Positions 16,403-31,000 of a DNA stretch of 38,447 bases are shown piece after piece. Within the stretch, counting starts at the first letter, position 1. Each line of letters starts with the position of its first letter. A program made the position numbers and the translations under genes. The notes under the pieces were generated by a model. That model made no database searches and had not been told where the DNA came from. It worked only from the letters and a program-made list of their open reading frames with translations. Source of the stretch: an uncultured Clostridia bacterium (GTDB lineage Bacteria; Bacillota; Clostridia; Christensenellales; Aristaeellaceae); contig CAKUFA010000020.1 in assembly GCA_934647165.1 (NCBI GenBank), positions 1-38,447 on the forward strand, given 5' to 3'.

Positions 16403-16723
16403 ATGAAGGAGATAAGGTGCCTTCGCGGCCTTATTGTGTCGCTTGCGTGCTTTCTTCTGGCATTAACCCTGTCGCTTGCCATGCTTTCCGGCTTGGAAGC
16501 GCGGCACGCAGCGCAGCAAAAGCAGCAGTTGAAGGCAGCGGCCTACCGCGCGGCGGCGACCTGCTACGCCACGGAAGGATTTTATCCGCAGGATGTGCAG
16601 TATCTCAAAAAGCACTATGGACTAAAGTGGAATGAGGATCGCTACATTTTGCGCTATGATTGTTTTGCTTCCAACATTTTGCCGGTGATTGACGTGCTTG
16701 CCAGGGGGGAGGGACAACCATGA
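16403..16723 (+). CDS. Small membrane-anchored protein of the pilus-like operon
   Basis: 106 residues: a short basic N-terminus, one hydrophobic helix (LIVSLACFLLALTLSLAML, about residues 9-27) and then a 75-residue soluble part with AAYRAAATCYATEGFYPQDV. The pattern of an N-terminal helix plus a CYATEGFYP segment resembles type IV pilin-like proteins, but no G/FxxxE prepilin site is visible. The start at 16403 avoids an in-frame TTG at 16376 inside the platform gene. It overlaps the next gene by 4 bp. I do not recognise a named family. Confidence 0.7.
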   Translation: MKEIRCLRGLIVSLACFLLALTLSLAMLSGLEARHAAQQKQQLKAAAYRAAATCYATEGFYPQDVQYLKKHYGLKWNEDRYILRYDCFASNILPVIDVLARGEGQP

Positions 16724-17205
16724 AGCGCATGCGGGAAAACCCGGCGCACCCAGTGGCGAACCTGAGCCTTGTGCTCGTGCTGGCGCTGCTGGCGCTGCTG
16801 TGCCTTGCAACGGTTGCGCTGGGTGTGGCGGCATATACGGGGATCCAGAAGGATGCTTCCGCCAACGGCGATGCACGGCTGGCGGAAGGCTATCTGCGTG
16901 CCAAGCTTCGCGCGGCTGATTGCGCGGGCGGCATAGCGCTGGAAGAAAGGGACGGAACCTTTTGCCTGCGGCTGAATGGCGAGAGCTTCGCTACCCTGAT
17001 TTATGTGCAAGGCGGCAAGCTGTGCGAACTGCTCTGGTCACCGGAGGATGGCGCACCGGAGCTTGCCTATGGTGAAGCGCTGATGAACGCGCAGTTGTTC
17101 ACCGGCAGTATTAAGGGGCAGATGGTATCTCTGAAATTGCAAGGTGCAGACGGAAGGACACAGGAGGTTCTGTATACCTTGCGGGCAGAGGAGGATGCAC
17201 CATGA
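16720..17205 (+). CDS. DUF4860-like pseudopilin-type protein
   Basis: 161 residues. A long hydrophobic helix near the N-terminus (LSLVLVLALLALLCLATVAL) is followed by a beta-rich domain (LRAKLRAADCAGGIALEERDG, FATLIYVQGGKLCELLW). This is the organisation of DUF4860 proteins found beside GspF and PilT genes in clostridia. It has a long basic leader before the helix but no clear Glu at +5. Start and stop overlap by 4 bp with both neighbours (ATGA twice), pointing to stoichiometric production. Assignment to DUF4860 is by overall resemblance only. Confidence 0.7.
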   Translation: MKRMRENPAHPVANLSLVLVLALLALLCLATVALGVAAYTGIQKDASANGDARLAEGYLRAKLRAADCAGGIALEERDGTFCLRLNGESFATLIYVQGGKLCELLWSPEDGAPELAYGEALMNAQLFTGSIKGQMVSLKLQGADGRTQEVLYTLRAEEDAP

Positions 17206-17606
17206 AACGAAACGAAGGAGCACGGCAGGCGCTGCTGGCGGAACTGACGGTGACGGTGCTGTTCCTTGCTATTGTGTCGGCCATTGCGCTGGGCGTGTTT
17301 GCCTCTGCCAGGCGACTGGAACGCTGGGATGAGGCCGTGCAGCGTACCTGGCAGCAGGGGCAGAATTGGCTTGCGCAGCTGCGAGATACACCGGATGCGG
17401 AGGCCTGCCTTACGGCACAGGGATTCGTCATCGCGGGAGATCATATGATGGCCTGCACGGCAGACGGTGTTTCCTGGCAAGCCGCTGTGCAGCGGGAGGA
17501 AGCGCCGGCAGGCGAGCTGACCACTGTGCGCCTTTCCGCGCAAGATGCGCAGGGAAATGAACTGGCTTCCATGGCTGTTACAAACTATTTCCCCGGGGAG
17601 GAATGA
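17202..17606 (+). CDS. Pseudopilin-like protein with Glu in the N-terminal helix
   Basis: 134 residues. The N-terminus MKRNEGARQALLAELTVTVL continues into a hydrophobic helix ending near residue 35. If Ala10 is the first mature residue, Glu sits at +5 as in type IV pilins, but the -1 residue is Gln instead of the usual Gly/Ala. The rest is a small mixed domain (WDEAVQRTWQQGQNWLAQLR; VSWQAAVQREEAP). It is probably a minor pseudopilin assembled by the GspF/PilT-like machinery. It is coupled to the previous gene by ATGA and followed by GGGGAGGAATG for the next. Confidence 0.65.
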   Translation: MKRNEGARQALLAELTVTVLFLAIVSAIALGVFASARRLERWDEAVQRTWQQGQNWLAQLRDTPDAEACLTAQGFVIAGDHMMACTADGVSWQAAVQREEAPAGELTTVRLSAQDAQGNELASMAVTNYFPGEE

Positions 17607-17608
17607 GC

Positions 17609-18079
17609 ATGGCCGAAAAAAACGGGAATTACCGGGTGGGCACAGGCGCATCATCGCTGCTGCTGATCCTTGTTTGCCTGTGCCTGGCCATGGTGAGCGT
17701 GCTGGGCTACTCCGCCGCGGCAACGGAGCATCGGCTTTCTGCCCGTGCGGCGGATATGAATGGGAAAGTGATGGCTGCGGATAGCGAGGCGCAACGGATG
17801 CTTGCCCGGGTGGACGCACTGCTTTTGCATGCCCGACAAGACACGACGGGAAGCGACTATTTTGCACGGGTTGCCAAACTGGTGTCTGCGGTTGGACTGA
17901 ACGTCAGCGTGGAGGGGGACAGCATCACTTTTTCGGTGCCGGCCACGGAGCAGTTGACGCTGCAAGTTGCCCTGCGTCTGACGGCCGCGGATGAACAGCG
18001 CCGATATGTCATCACGCGCTATGTCATGGAATCCGCTGCGGCAGAGAGCTTTGAGGAGGATACGATTACGTGGAATTAA
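17609..18079 (+). CDS. Pseudopilin-like or membrane-anchored protein
   Basis: 156 residues. TGASSLLLILVCLCLAMVSV forms the N-terminal hydrophobic helix after a short polar leader; a Gly-Ala junction resembles a prepilin cleavage site, but the +5 position is Leu, as in GspK-type minor pseudopilins that lack Glu. An alpha-helical stretch (LSARAADMNGKVMAADSEAQ) is followed by a beta domain. The ATG at 17609 is preferred because GGAGG is 7 bp upstream; the ATG at 17603 lies 2-3 bp from it. The end overlaps the ATPase gene by 10 bp. Confidence 0.65.
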   Translation: MAEKNGNYRVGTGASSLLLILVCLCLAMVSVLGYSAAATEHRLSARAADMNGKVMAADSEAQRMLARVDALLLHARQDTTGSDYFARVAKLVSAVGLNVSVEGDSITFSVPATEQLTLQVALRLTAADEQRRYVITRYVMESAAAESFEEDTITWN

Positions 18080-19128
18080 AGGAAATCTTGCAAACCATTT
18101 TGCAGGAAAGCGGCTCGGATGTTTATATTCTGCCAGGCGCACCGGTGACGGTGAAAGTGCGCGGCATACTGAAAAAGCAGGGAACGGAAAAGTGCACTGC
18201 CGCCCAGACGGAGCAGCTTATCACCGAGATCTATGCCCTGTCCGATGGGCGCGATATGCGTCGCCTGCTGGATACGGGCGATGATGACTTTTCCTTTTCC
18301 CTGCAACAGATGGGACGCTTTCGATGCAGCGCGTTCCGTCAGCGGGGGTCGCTGGGCGCGGTGCTGCGCGCGGTTCCCTTTGCCATTCCGGATGCGCAGA
18401 CGTTGTGCATCCCACCCGTGGTGATGAATCTCACGCAGAACAAGCACGGCATGGTGCTGGTCACCGGGCCTGCGGGCAGCGGCAAGTCTACCACACTGGC
18501 CTGCATGATTGACCGCATCAACACGGAGCAGAGTGGGCATATTATCACCATTGAAGATCCCATCGAGTTTCTGCATGCCCACCGGGGCTGCCTTATCACC
18601 CAGCGGGAGGTTTCCCGCGATACACTGAGCTTTGGCGATGCGCTCCGTGCGGCGCTTCGGCAGGCTCCGGATGTGATCCTTCTGGGAGAAATGCGTGATT
18701 ATGAGACCATTTCCACCGCTATGACGGCTGCGGAAACGGGGCACCTGTTGTTGAGCACGCTGCATACCATCGGCGCAGCCAAGACCATTGACCGCATTGT
18801 GGACGCTTTCCCCGGCAATCAACAACAGCAGGTGCGTGTGCAGTTGTCCATGATTCTGCGCGCTGTGGTGTCCCAGCAGTTGATTCCCGGCAAGGATGGG
18901 CAGCTGATTCCTGCCTTTGAGGTCATGGTGGTGGATCCTGCCGTGGCCAGCCTGATCCGCGAGGGCAAGAGCCATCAGCTGGATAACATGATTTTTGCGG
19001 GTACCAAAGCGGGCATGCAAGCCATGGATTCGGATATTCTCCGGCTTTATCGGGCGGGGAGAATTACGCGGGAAAACGCACTTGCTTTTGCTGTAAACCC
19101 GGAAATGATGGAAAAGCGATTGATCTGA
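18070..19128 (+). CDS. PilT-like type II/IV secretion ATPase
   Basis: 352 residues, the size of PilT retraction ATPases (PilB/GspE would be about 550). The N-terminal domain includes LKEILQTILQESGSDVYILP, with the SDxxI/L pattern of PilT. Walker A is TGPAGSGKSTT, the Asp box IITIEDPIEF, Walker B VILLGEMRDYETI and the His box GHLLLSTLHTIGAAKTIDRI. It starts with GTG at 18070, 11 bp after GAGGAGG. It is the only motor ATPase in the operon, so it may drive assembly, retraction or both. A terminator follows 21 bp later. Confidence 0.94.
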   Translation: MELKEILQTILQESGSDVYILPGAPVTVKVRGILKKQGTEKCTAAQTEQLITEIYALSDGRDMRRLLDTGDDDFSFSLQQMGRFRCSAFRQRGSLGAVLRAVPFAIPDAQTLCIPPVVMNLTQNKHGMVLVTGPAGSGKSTTLACMIDRINTEQSGHIITIEDPIEFLHAHRGCLITQREVSRDTLSFGDALRAALRQAPDVILLGEMRDYETISTAMTAAETGHLLLSTLHTIGAAKTIDRIVDAFPGNQQQQVRVQLSMILRAVVSQQLIPGKDGQLIPAFEVMVVDPAVASLIREGKSHQLDNMIFAGTKAGMQAMDSDILRLYRAGRITRENALAFAVNPEMMEKRLI

Positions 19129-19149
19129 ATAATACTTGCTGGAAAAAGC

Positions 19150-19190
19150 AAAGGGCCATTGCAGCGTATAACTGCAATGGCTCTTTCTTT
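19150..19190 (+). terminator. Terminator of the pilus-like operon
   Basis: AAAGGGCCATTGCAG (19150-19164) pairs with CTGCAATGGCTCTTT (19172-19186) around a 7-nt loop, followed by CTTT. It lies 21 bp after the PilT-like gene. Confidence 0.85.
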
Positions 19191-19238
19191 ATCTAGGTGC
19201 GCGGCAGCAAGCACCTATACCGGTCTTGTGGGTATAAG

Positions 19239-19265
19239 AAAAACCCCCGTCCGTGTGGACGGGGG
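19239..19265 (-). terminator. Terminator of nifJ
   Basis: On the minus strand CCCCCGTCC and GGACGGGGG (19244-19265) form a 9-bp GC stem with a 4-nt loop, followed by T5. It lies 15 bp after the nifJ stop. Confidence 0.92.
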
Positions 19266-19280
19266 CAATGGTCAGCCGGA

Positions 19281-22200
19281 TTACTCCAGGCCAGCCATCT
19301 TCTTGTAGTTCTCGCGGCGCAGCTTTGCGTCCTCTTCGGAATGCTCGAAGAGCTTCTCAGCCACGTTGGGGAACAGCTTGGCCAGAGAGGTGTACCGCAC
19401 TTCGCCCTTCAGGAAGTCCTGATAGTTCTCGGTGGGATCCTTGCTGTCCAGCGTCATGGGATTCTCGCCCGCTTCAGCCTTTTCGGGGTTGTAGCGATAC
19501 AGAGGCCAGTAGCCGCAGGCCACAGCCTTCTTGATTTCCTCCTGTGCATGGCCCATGTTGATACCATGGTTGATGCAGGGAGCATAGGCGATAATCAGGG
19601 ACGGGCCGTGATAAGCTTCAGCTTCGGTCATGGCCTTCAGCAGCTGAGCGGGATTGGCGCTCATGGCCACCGTTGCCACATACACATAGCCATAGCTCAT
19701 GGCCATCATGCCCAGATCCTTCTTCTTCGTCCGCTTGCCAGCCGCGGCGAACTTCGCCACAGAGCCGGTGGGGGTGGACTTGGAAGCCTGGCCGCCGGTG
19801 TTGGAGTACACCTCGGTGTCGAGCACCAGGATGTTGACGTCCTGATTCTGCGCCAGCACGTGATCCACGCCGCCGTAGCCAATGTCGTAAGCCCAGCCGT
19901 CGCCGCCGAAGATCCAGATGGACTTCTTGGTCAGCAGGTCGGCGTTGGCCACCACTTCGCGTGCCAGGGTGCAGGCGTCGCAGGTGCAGCCTTCGCAGAT
20001 GGCGTCATTGCAGGCAGCAACCAGCTTCTTGCCGGCAGCCTTGGAGCCCTCGGCGTCATCCATGTTGTCCAGCCATTCCTGGCCAGCTTCCTTGATGGGC
20101 GCGTCGGTGTATTCCACCGCGATCAGCTTGCGAACAGTGTCCGCCAGCTTGTTGCGGCGCTGGGTCACAGCCAGGTTCATGCCGAAGCCGAACTCAGCGT
20201 TATCCTCAAACAGGCTGTTTGCCCATGCGGGACCATGACCCTCATTGTTGGTGGTGTAGGGGCAGGTGGGAGCAGAACCGCCATAGATGGAGGAGCAGCC
20301 GGTCGCGTTGGCCACGATCATGCGGTCGCCGAACAGCTGTGTCACCAGCTTGACATAGGGGGTCTCGCCGCAGCCCGCGCACGCGCCGGAGAACTCAAAC
20401 AGGGGCTTGAGCGCCTGGCTGTTCTTCACGCTGGCCTTGTTGGTGATGCGATCGGCCACTTCCGGCACAGTCATGGCATACTCCCAGTTAGCCTCTTCCT
20501 TGCGCTGGGTATCCAGGGGCTGCATTTCCAGAGCCTTGGTCTTGGCGGGGCAAACTTCCACGCAGTTGCCGCAGCCGGTGCAGTCCAGCGGGCTGACCTG
20601 CATGCGATACAGCATACCGGTGAATTCCTTGCCAGTGGCCTTCTTGGTCACAAAGCCCTCGGGCATCTGTGCGCCTTCCTCCACATAGATGGGGCGGATG
20701 CAGGCGTGCGGGCAAACCAGAGAGCAGTTGCCGCACTGCACGCAGTTGTCGGCAATCCAGGCAGGAACCTTCACGGCAATGCCGCGCTTCTCAAACTTGG
20801 TGGTTCCGGTGGGCACCATGCCGCGGGGATCCAGCGCGCTCACGGGCAGCTTGTCGCCTTCCTGCGCCAGGATCGGATGCACAAAGGTGTCGAAGTATTC
20901 GGTGGTACCCTTCACCTTCATGGGCACAGCACCAGTGGTGGCGTTTGCCCACTCAGCGGGAACCTTCACTTCCTGCAGGCCGGAAATGGCGATGTCGATA
21001 GCGTCCCAGTTCTTCTGAACAACCGCGTCGCCCTTCTTGCCATAGGTCTTCTTGGCATAAGCCTTCATGTACTGGTCAGCCTGCTCGTAGGGGATCACGT
21101 CCGCCAACTTGAAGAAGGCTGCCTGCATAATGGTGTTGATACGGTTGCCCATACCCACCTTGGCGGCCAGGTCAATGGCGTCGATGATATAGAAGCGGGC
21201 ATGCTTCTTGGCCAGCAGCTGCTTCATGGAAGCGGGCAGGTGAGCGTCCAGCTCATCGGCCTTCCACTGGCAGTTCAGCAGGAACACGCCGCCGTCCTTC
21301 AGGGAGGACACCATGTCGTACATGGTCACATAAGCGGGGTTGTGGCAGGCTACAAAGTCAGCCGCATCAATCTGATACGGGGACTTGATGGGGCTCTTGC
21401 CGAAGCGCAGGTGGCTTACCGTCAGGCCGCCGGACTTCTTGGAGTCGTAGGCAAAGTATGCCTGGGCGTACATGTCGGTGTGGTCACCGATGATCTTGAT
21501 GGAGTTTTTGTTTGCACCCACGGTACCATCGGAGCCCAAGCCATAGAACTTGCAGCTGATGGCGCCAGCGGGAGCAGCATTGAACAGCTCGCCCACGGGC
21601 AGGCTGGTGCCGGTCACGTCATCGTTGATGCCAACGGTGAAGTGGTTCTTCATCTCACCATCCAGGTTGGCGAACACGGCCTTCACATGGGTGGGGGTGA
21701 ATTCCTTGGAGCCCAGGCCATAGCGGCCGCCAACCACCTGGATGTCCTTCATGCCAGCTTCAGCCAGCGCAGCGCATACATCCAGATACAGCGGCTCGCC
21801 CAGGGAGCCTGATTCCTTCGTGCGATCCAGCACAGCAATCTTCTTGCAGCTGGCAGGGATCGCAGCGATGAAGTGCTTCACGGAGAAGGGACGATACAGG
21901 TGGCACTTGATCACGCCAACCTTTTCGCCCATCTCGACCATCTTGGTCACGGCTTCGTCGGCCACATCGCAGCCGGAGCCCATGGCGATGATGACCTTCT
22001 CGGCGTCAGGCGCACCGACATAGTCGAACAGGTGATAGTGACGGCCGGTCAGCTCGCCCACCTGCTTCATGCACTCTTCCACAATCTCGGGCACAGCCAG
22101 GTAGAACTTGTTGCCGGCTTCACGACCCTGGAAGTAGATGTCGGGGTTCTGCGCAGTGCCAGCCTGGTGGGGATGTTCGGGGTTCAGTGCGCGGGCACGG

Positions 22201-22805
22201 AACTCTTCCACCTTGTCCCAGGGCACCAGCTTGGCGATTTCGTCGTACTCAGGCGCTTCGATCTTCTGGATCTCGTGGCTGGTGCGGAAACCGTCGAAGA
22301 AGTGCAGGAAAGGCACGGAGCTCTTCAGCGTGGCCAGGTGAGCCACCAGCGCCATGTCGCAGGCTTCCTGAACGGAGTTGCTGGCCAACATGGCAAAACC
22401 GGTCTGGCGGCAGGCCATCACGTCGCTGTGGTCACCAAAGATGGACAGGGCGTGGTAGGCCAGGGCGCGTGCGCTCACGTGGAACACCGCGGGCGTCAGC
22501 TCACCGGCGATCTTGTACATATTCGGGATCATCAGCAGCAGGCCCTGGGACGCGGTGAACGTGGTGGTCAGCGCGCCAGCGGACAGAGAGCCGTGCACAG
22601 CACCGGCTGCGCCCGCCTCGGACTGCATTTCCGCGATCTTTACCGTCTGTCCAAACAGGTTCTTCCGCTGCTGGGCAGACCACTCATCCGCAACTTCCGC
22701 CATGGGGGAGGAAGGCGTGATGGGGTAGATGGCTGCCACATCGCTGAACGCGTAAGCGACATGGCTGACGGCGGTATTGCCGTCTACGGTCATTTTGATT
22801 GCCAT
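19281..22805 (-). CDS. nifJ: Pyruvate:ferredoxin (flavodoxin) oxidoreductase
   Basis: A 1174-residue single-chain PFOR that converts pyruvate and CoA to acetyl-CoA, CO2 and reduced ferredoxin in anaerobes. Order of domains: pyruvate-binding domain I (AAIYPITPSSPMAEVADEWS near the start); gamma and CoA domains in the middle; two [4Fe-4S] clusters in a ferredoxin domain (CVQCGNCSLVCPHAC and CTGCGNCVEVCP); and the TPP domain (GGDGWAYDIGYGGVDH, VYSNTGGQASKSTPTG), with a proximal-cluster Cys pair in FSGACAGCGETPY. Length matches the usual 1170-1200. The ATG at 22805 has AAGGAGG 8 bp upstream. It is monocistronic with its own promoter and terminator; the consensus promoter fits a central, highly expressed enzyme. 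Confidence 0.97.
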   Translation of the reverse strand: MAIKMTVDGNTAVSHVAYAFSDVAAIYPITPSSPMAEVADEWSAQQRKNLFGQTVKIAEMQSEAGAAGAVHGSLSAGALTTTFTASQGLLLMIPNMYKIAGELTPAVFHVSARALAYHALSIFGDHSDVMACRQTGFAMLASNSVQEACDMALVAHLATLKSSVPFLHFFDGFRTSHEIQKIEAPEYDEIAKLVPWDKVEEFRARALNPEHPHQAGTAQNPDIYFQGREAGNKFYLAVPEIVEECMKQVGELTGRHYHLFDYVGAPDAEKVIIAMGSGCDVADEAVTKMVEMGEKVGVIKCHLYRPFSVKHFIAAIPASCKKIAVLDRTKESGSLGEPLYLDVCAALAEAGMKDIQVVGGRYGLGSKEFTPTHVKAVFANLDGEMKNHFTVGINDDVTGTSLPVGELFNAAPAGAISCKFYGLGSDGTVGANKNSIKIIGDHTDMYAQAYFAYDSKKSGGLTVSHLRFGKSPIKSPYQIDAADFVACHNPAYVTMYDMVSSLKDGGVFLLNCQWKADELDAHLPASMKQLLAKKHARFYIIDAIDLAAKVGMGNRINTIMQAAFFKLADVIPYEQADQYMKAYAKKTYGKKGDAVVQKNWDAIDIAISGLQEVKVPAEWANATTGAVPMKVKGTTEYFDTFVHPILAQEGDKLPVSALDPRGMVPTGTTKFEKRGIAVKVPAWIADNCVQCGNCSLVCPHACIRPIYVEEGAQMPEGFVTKKATGKEFTGMLYRMQVSPLDCTGCGNCVEVCPAKTKALEMQPLDTQRKEEANWEYAMTVPEVADRITNKASVKNSQALKPLFEFSGACAGCGETPYVKLVTQLFGDRMIVANATGCSSIYGGSAPTCPYTTNNEGHGPAWANSLFEDNAEFGFGMNLAVTQRRNKLADTVRKLIAVEYTDAPIKEAGQEWLDNMDDAEGSKAAGKKLVAACNDAICEGCTCDACTLAREVVANADLLTKKSIWIFGGDGWAYDIGYGGVDHVLAQNQDVNILVLDTEVYSNTGGQASKSTPTGSVAKFAAAGKRTKKKDLGMMAMSYGYVYVATVAMSANPAQLLKAMTEAEAYHGPSLIIAYAPCINHGINMGHAQEEIKKAVACGYWPLYRYNPEKAEAGENPMTLDSKDPTENYQDFLKGEVRYTSLAKLFPNVAEKLFEHSEEDAKLRRENYKKMAGLE

Positions 22806-22894
22806 GGATGTACCTCCTTGACGCATGATGAGCCGGCAGCGGCAATCATCCGTTCCCAGCCCCGGAAAGCCGCGTTTCCATCCATGGGACAGGC

Positions 22895-22927
22895 GGCAAA
22901 CGGCTTGCATTTCTGCTGCCGTTCGCC
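22895..22927 (-). promoter_or_regulatory. Stem-loop in the nifJ leader
   Basis: On the minus strand GGCGAACGGC pairs with GCCGTTTGCC (10 bp with one G-U) around a 13-nt loop, about 40 nt into the leader of about 160 nt. No U-run follows, so it is not a plain terminator. Role unknown. Confidence 0.45.
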
Positions 22928-22971
22928 TTCCATGACATGCGAAAAAACGCGGGATATCCTCGTACCCTACA

Positions 22972-23000
22972 ATTATAAGCGTTTCTTCATTCTATGTCAA
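22972..23000 (-). promoter_or_regulatory. Perfect-consensus promoter of nifJ
   Basis: On the minus strand TTGACA (22995-23000), 17 bp, TATAAT (22972-22977). Both hexamers match the sigma-A/sigma-70 consensus exactly. Confidence 0.9.
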
Positions 23001-23108
23001 TCAATGGGCGAGAAAAACTCGACCATTTTCGTCACTTGTCTCTCCATCGGACAGGATTCGTTCCTATGCTTGCATGTTCTTCGGATGATTCGGCCGATCA
23101 TTTACACA

Positions 23109-23140
23109 GAAAAAGAGAGGGAAACGTTCGCTTCCCTCTC
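23109..23140 (-). terminator. Terminator of rpoC
   Basis: On the minus strand GAGAGGGAA pairs with TTCCCTCTC (23115-23140) around an 8-nt loop and is followed by TTTTTC. It lies 12 bp after the rpoC stop. Confidence 0.9.
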
Positions 23141-23152
23141 CTGATGCTGAAA

Positions 23153-26707
<3,555 letters not shown>

Positions 26708-26796
26708 AAGGGTCCACACTCCCTTCGATACCGGTCAGTGGTTGGCAGCGGTGCACCGCCGTGGCGATGGCGCAGCCTGTCGTCAAAATCCGCAGG

Positions 26797-26840
26797 AAAG
26801 GCGTGGCGGAGGAGTGGCTCTCCTGCCGCCCGCCTTTTTT
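26797..26840 (+). terminator. Hairpin between rpoB and rpoC, terminator-like on the plus strand
   Basis: AAAGGCGTGGCGGAGGAG (26797-26814) pairs with CTCCTGCCGCCCGCCTTT (26820-26837), with one bulge on each arm and a 5-nt loop. T6 (26835-26840) follows on the plus strand. For the rpoB-rpoC mRNA it has no U-run after it, so it should act as a processing or stability hairpin there. On the other strand it could stop antisense transcription. Confidence 0.6.
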
Positions 26841-26847
26841 GCGGTGT

Positions 26848-30675
<3,828 letters not shown>

Positions 30676-30744
30676 AGTAAGCCATCACCCCTTACGTTGT
30701 CCGACCAGCATCATGCCGCGCGCATTTTGCGAAAAAATTCCTGC

Positions 30745-30773
30745 TTGCATTTTTGCTCCGTTCCGTGTACAAT
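30745..30773 (+). promoter_or_regulatory. Candidate promoter facing the rpoB promoter
   Basis: TTGCAT (30745-30750), 17 bp, TACAAT (30768-30773) on the plus strand. It is the best promoter candidate for the secreted MBL-fold gene, with a leader of about 220 nt. Its transcript would run through the rpoB promoter from the opposite side. Confidence 0.55.
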
Positions 30774-30822
30774 ATGCTTGCGGAAAGTCTGCGCGCGCGT
30801 AGAGATACCGATGCAATTCTAA

Positions 30823-30851
30823 ATTCTATCATCCCGATTGAGAAATGTCAA
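30823..30851 (-). promoter_or_regulatory. Promoter of rpoBC
   Basis: On the minus strand TTGACA (30846-30851), 17 bp, TAGAAT (30823-30828). An imperfect inverted repeat, ATCCCGATTGA (30831-30841) and TCAACCGGGAT (30854-30864), surrounds the -35 box and may be an operator. Confidence 0.8.
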
Positions 30852-31000
30852 TATCAACCGGGATATTTTATTACGATTCTTTTTTTGACGCGCCTGTGTG
30901 CTGCGGTTCTGGTTTTTTCGTGAAAAAGCAGCCGGGAAAGCGGCGAGCGCTCCGTTTTTTGGTTGAACAATGTCCGCGGAGCACGCAAAGGAGAAAATGC

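Noticed and set aside
19197..21812. Long plus-strand open frame antisense to nifJ
   Set aside because: Same compositional shadow; it opens inside the terminator region and shows no recognisable domain.
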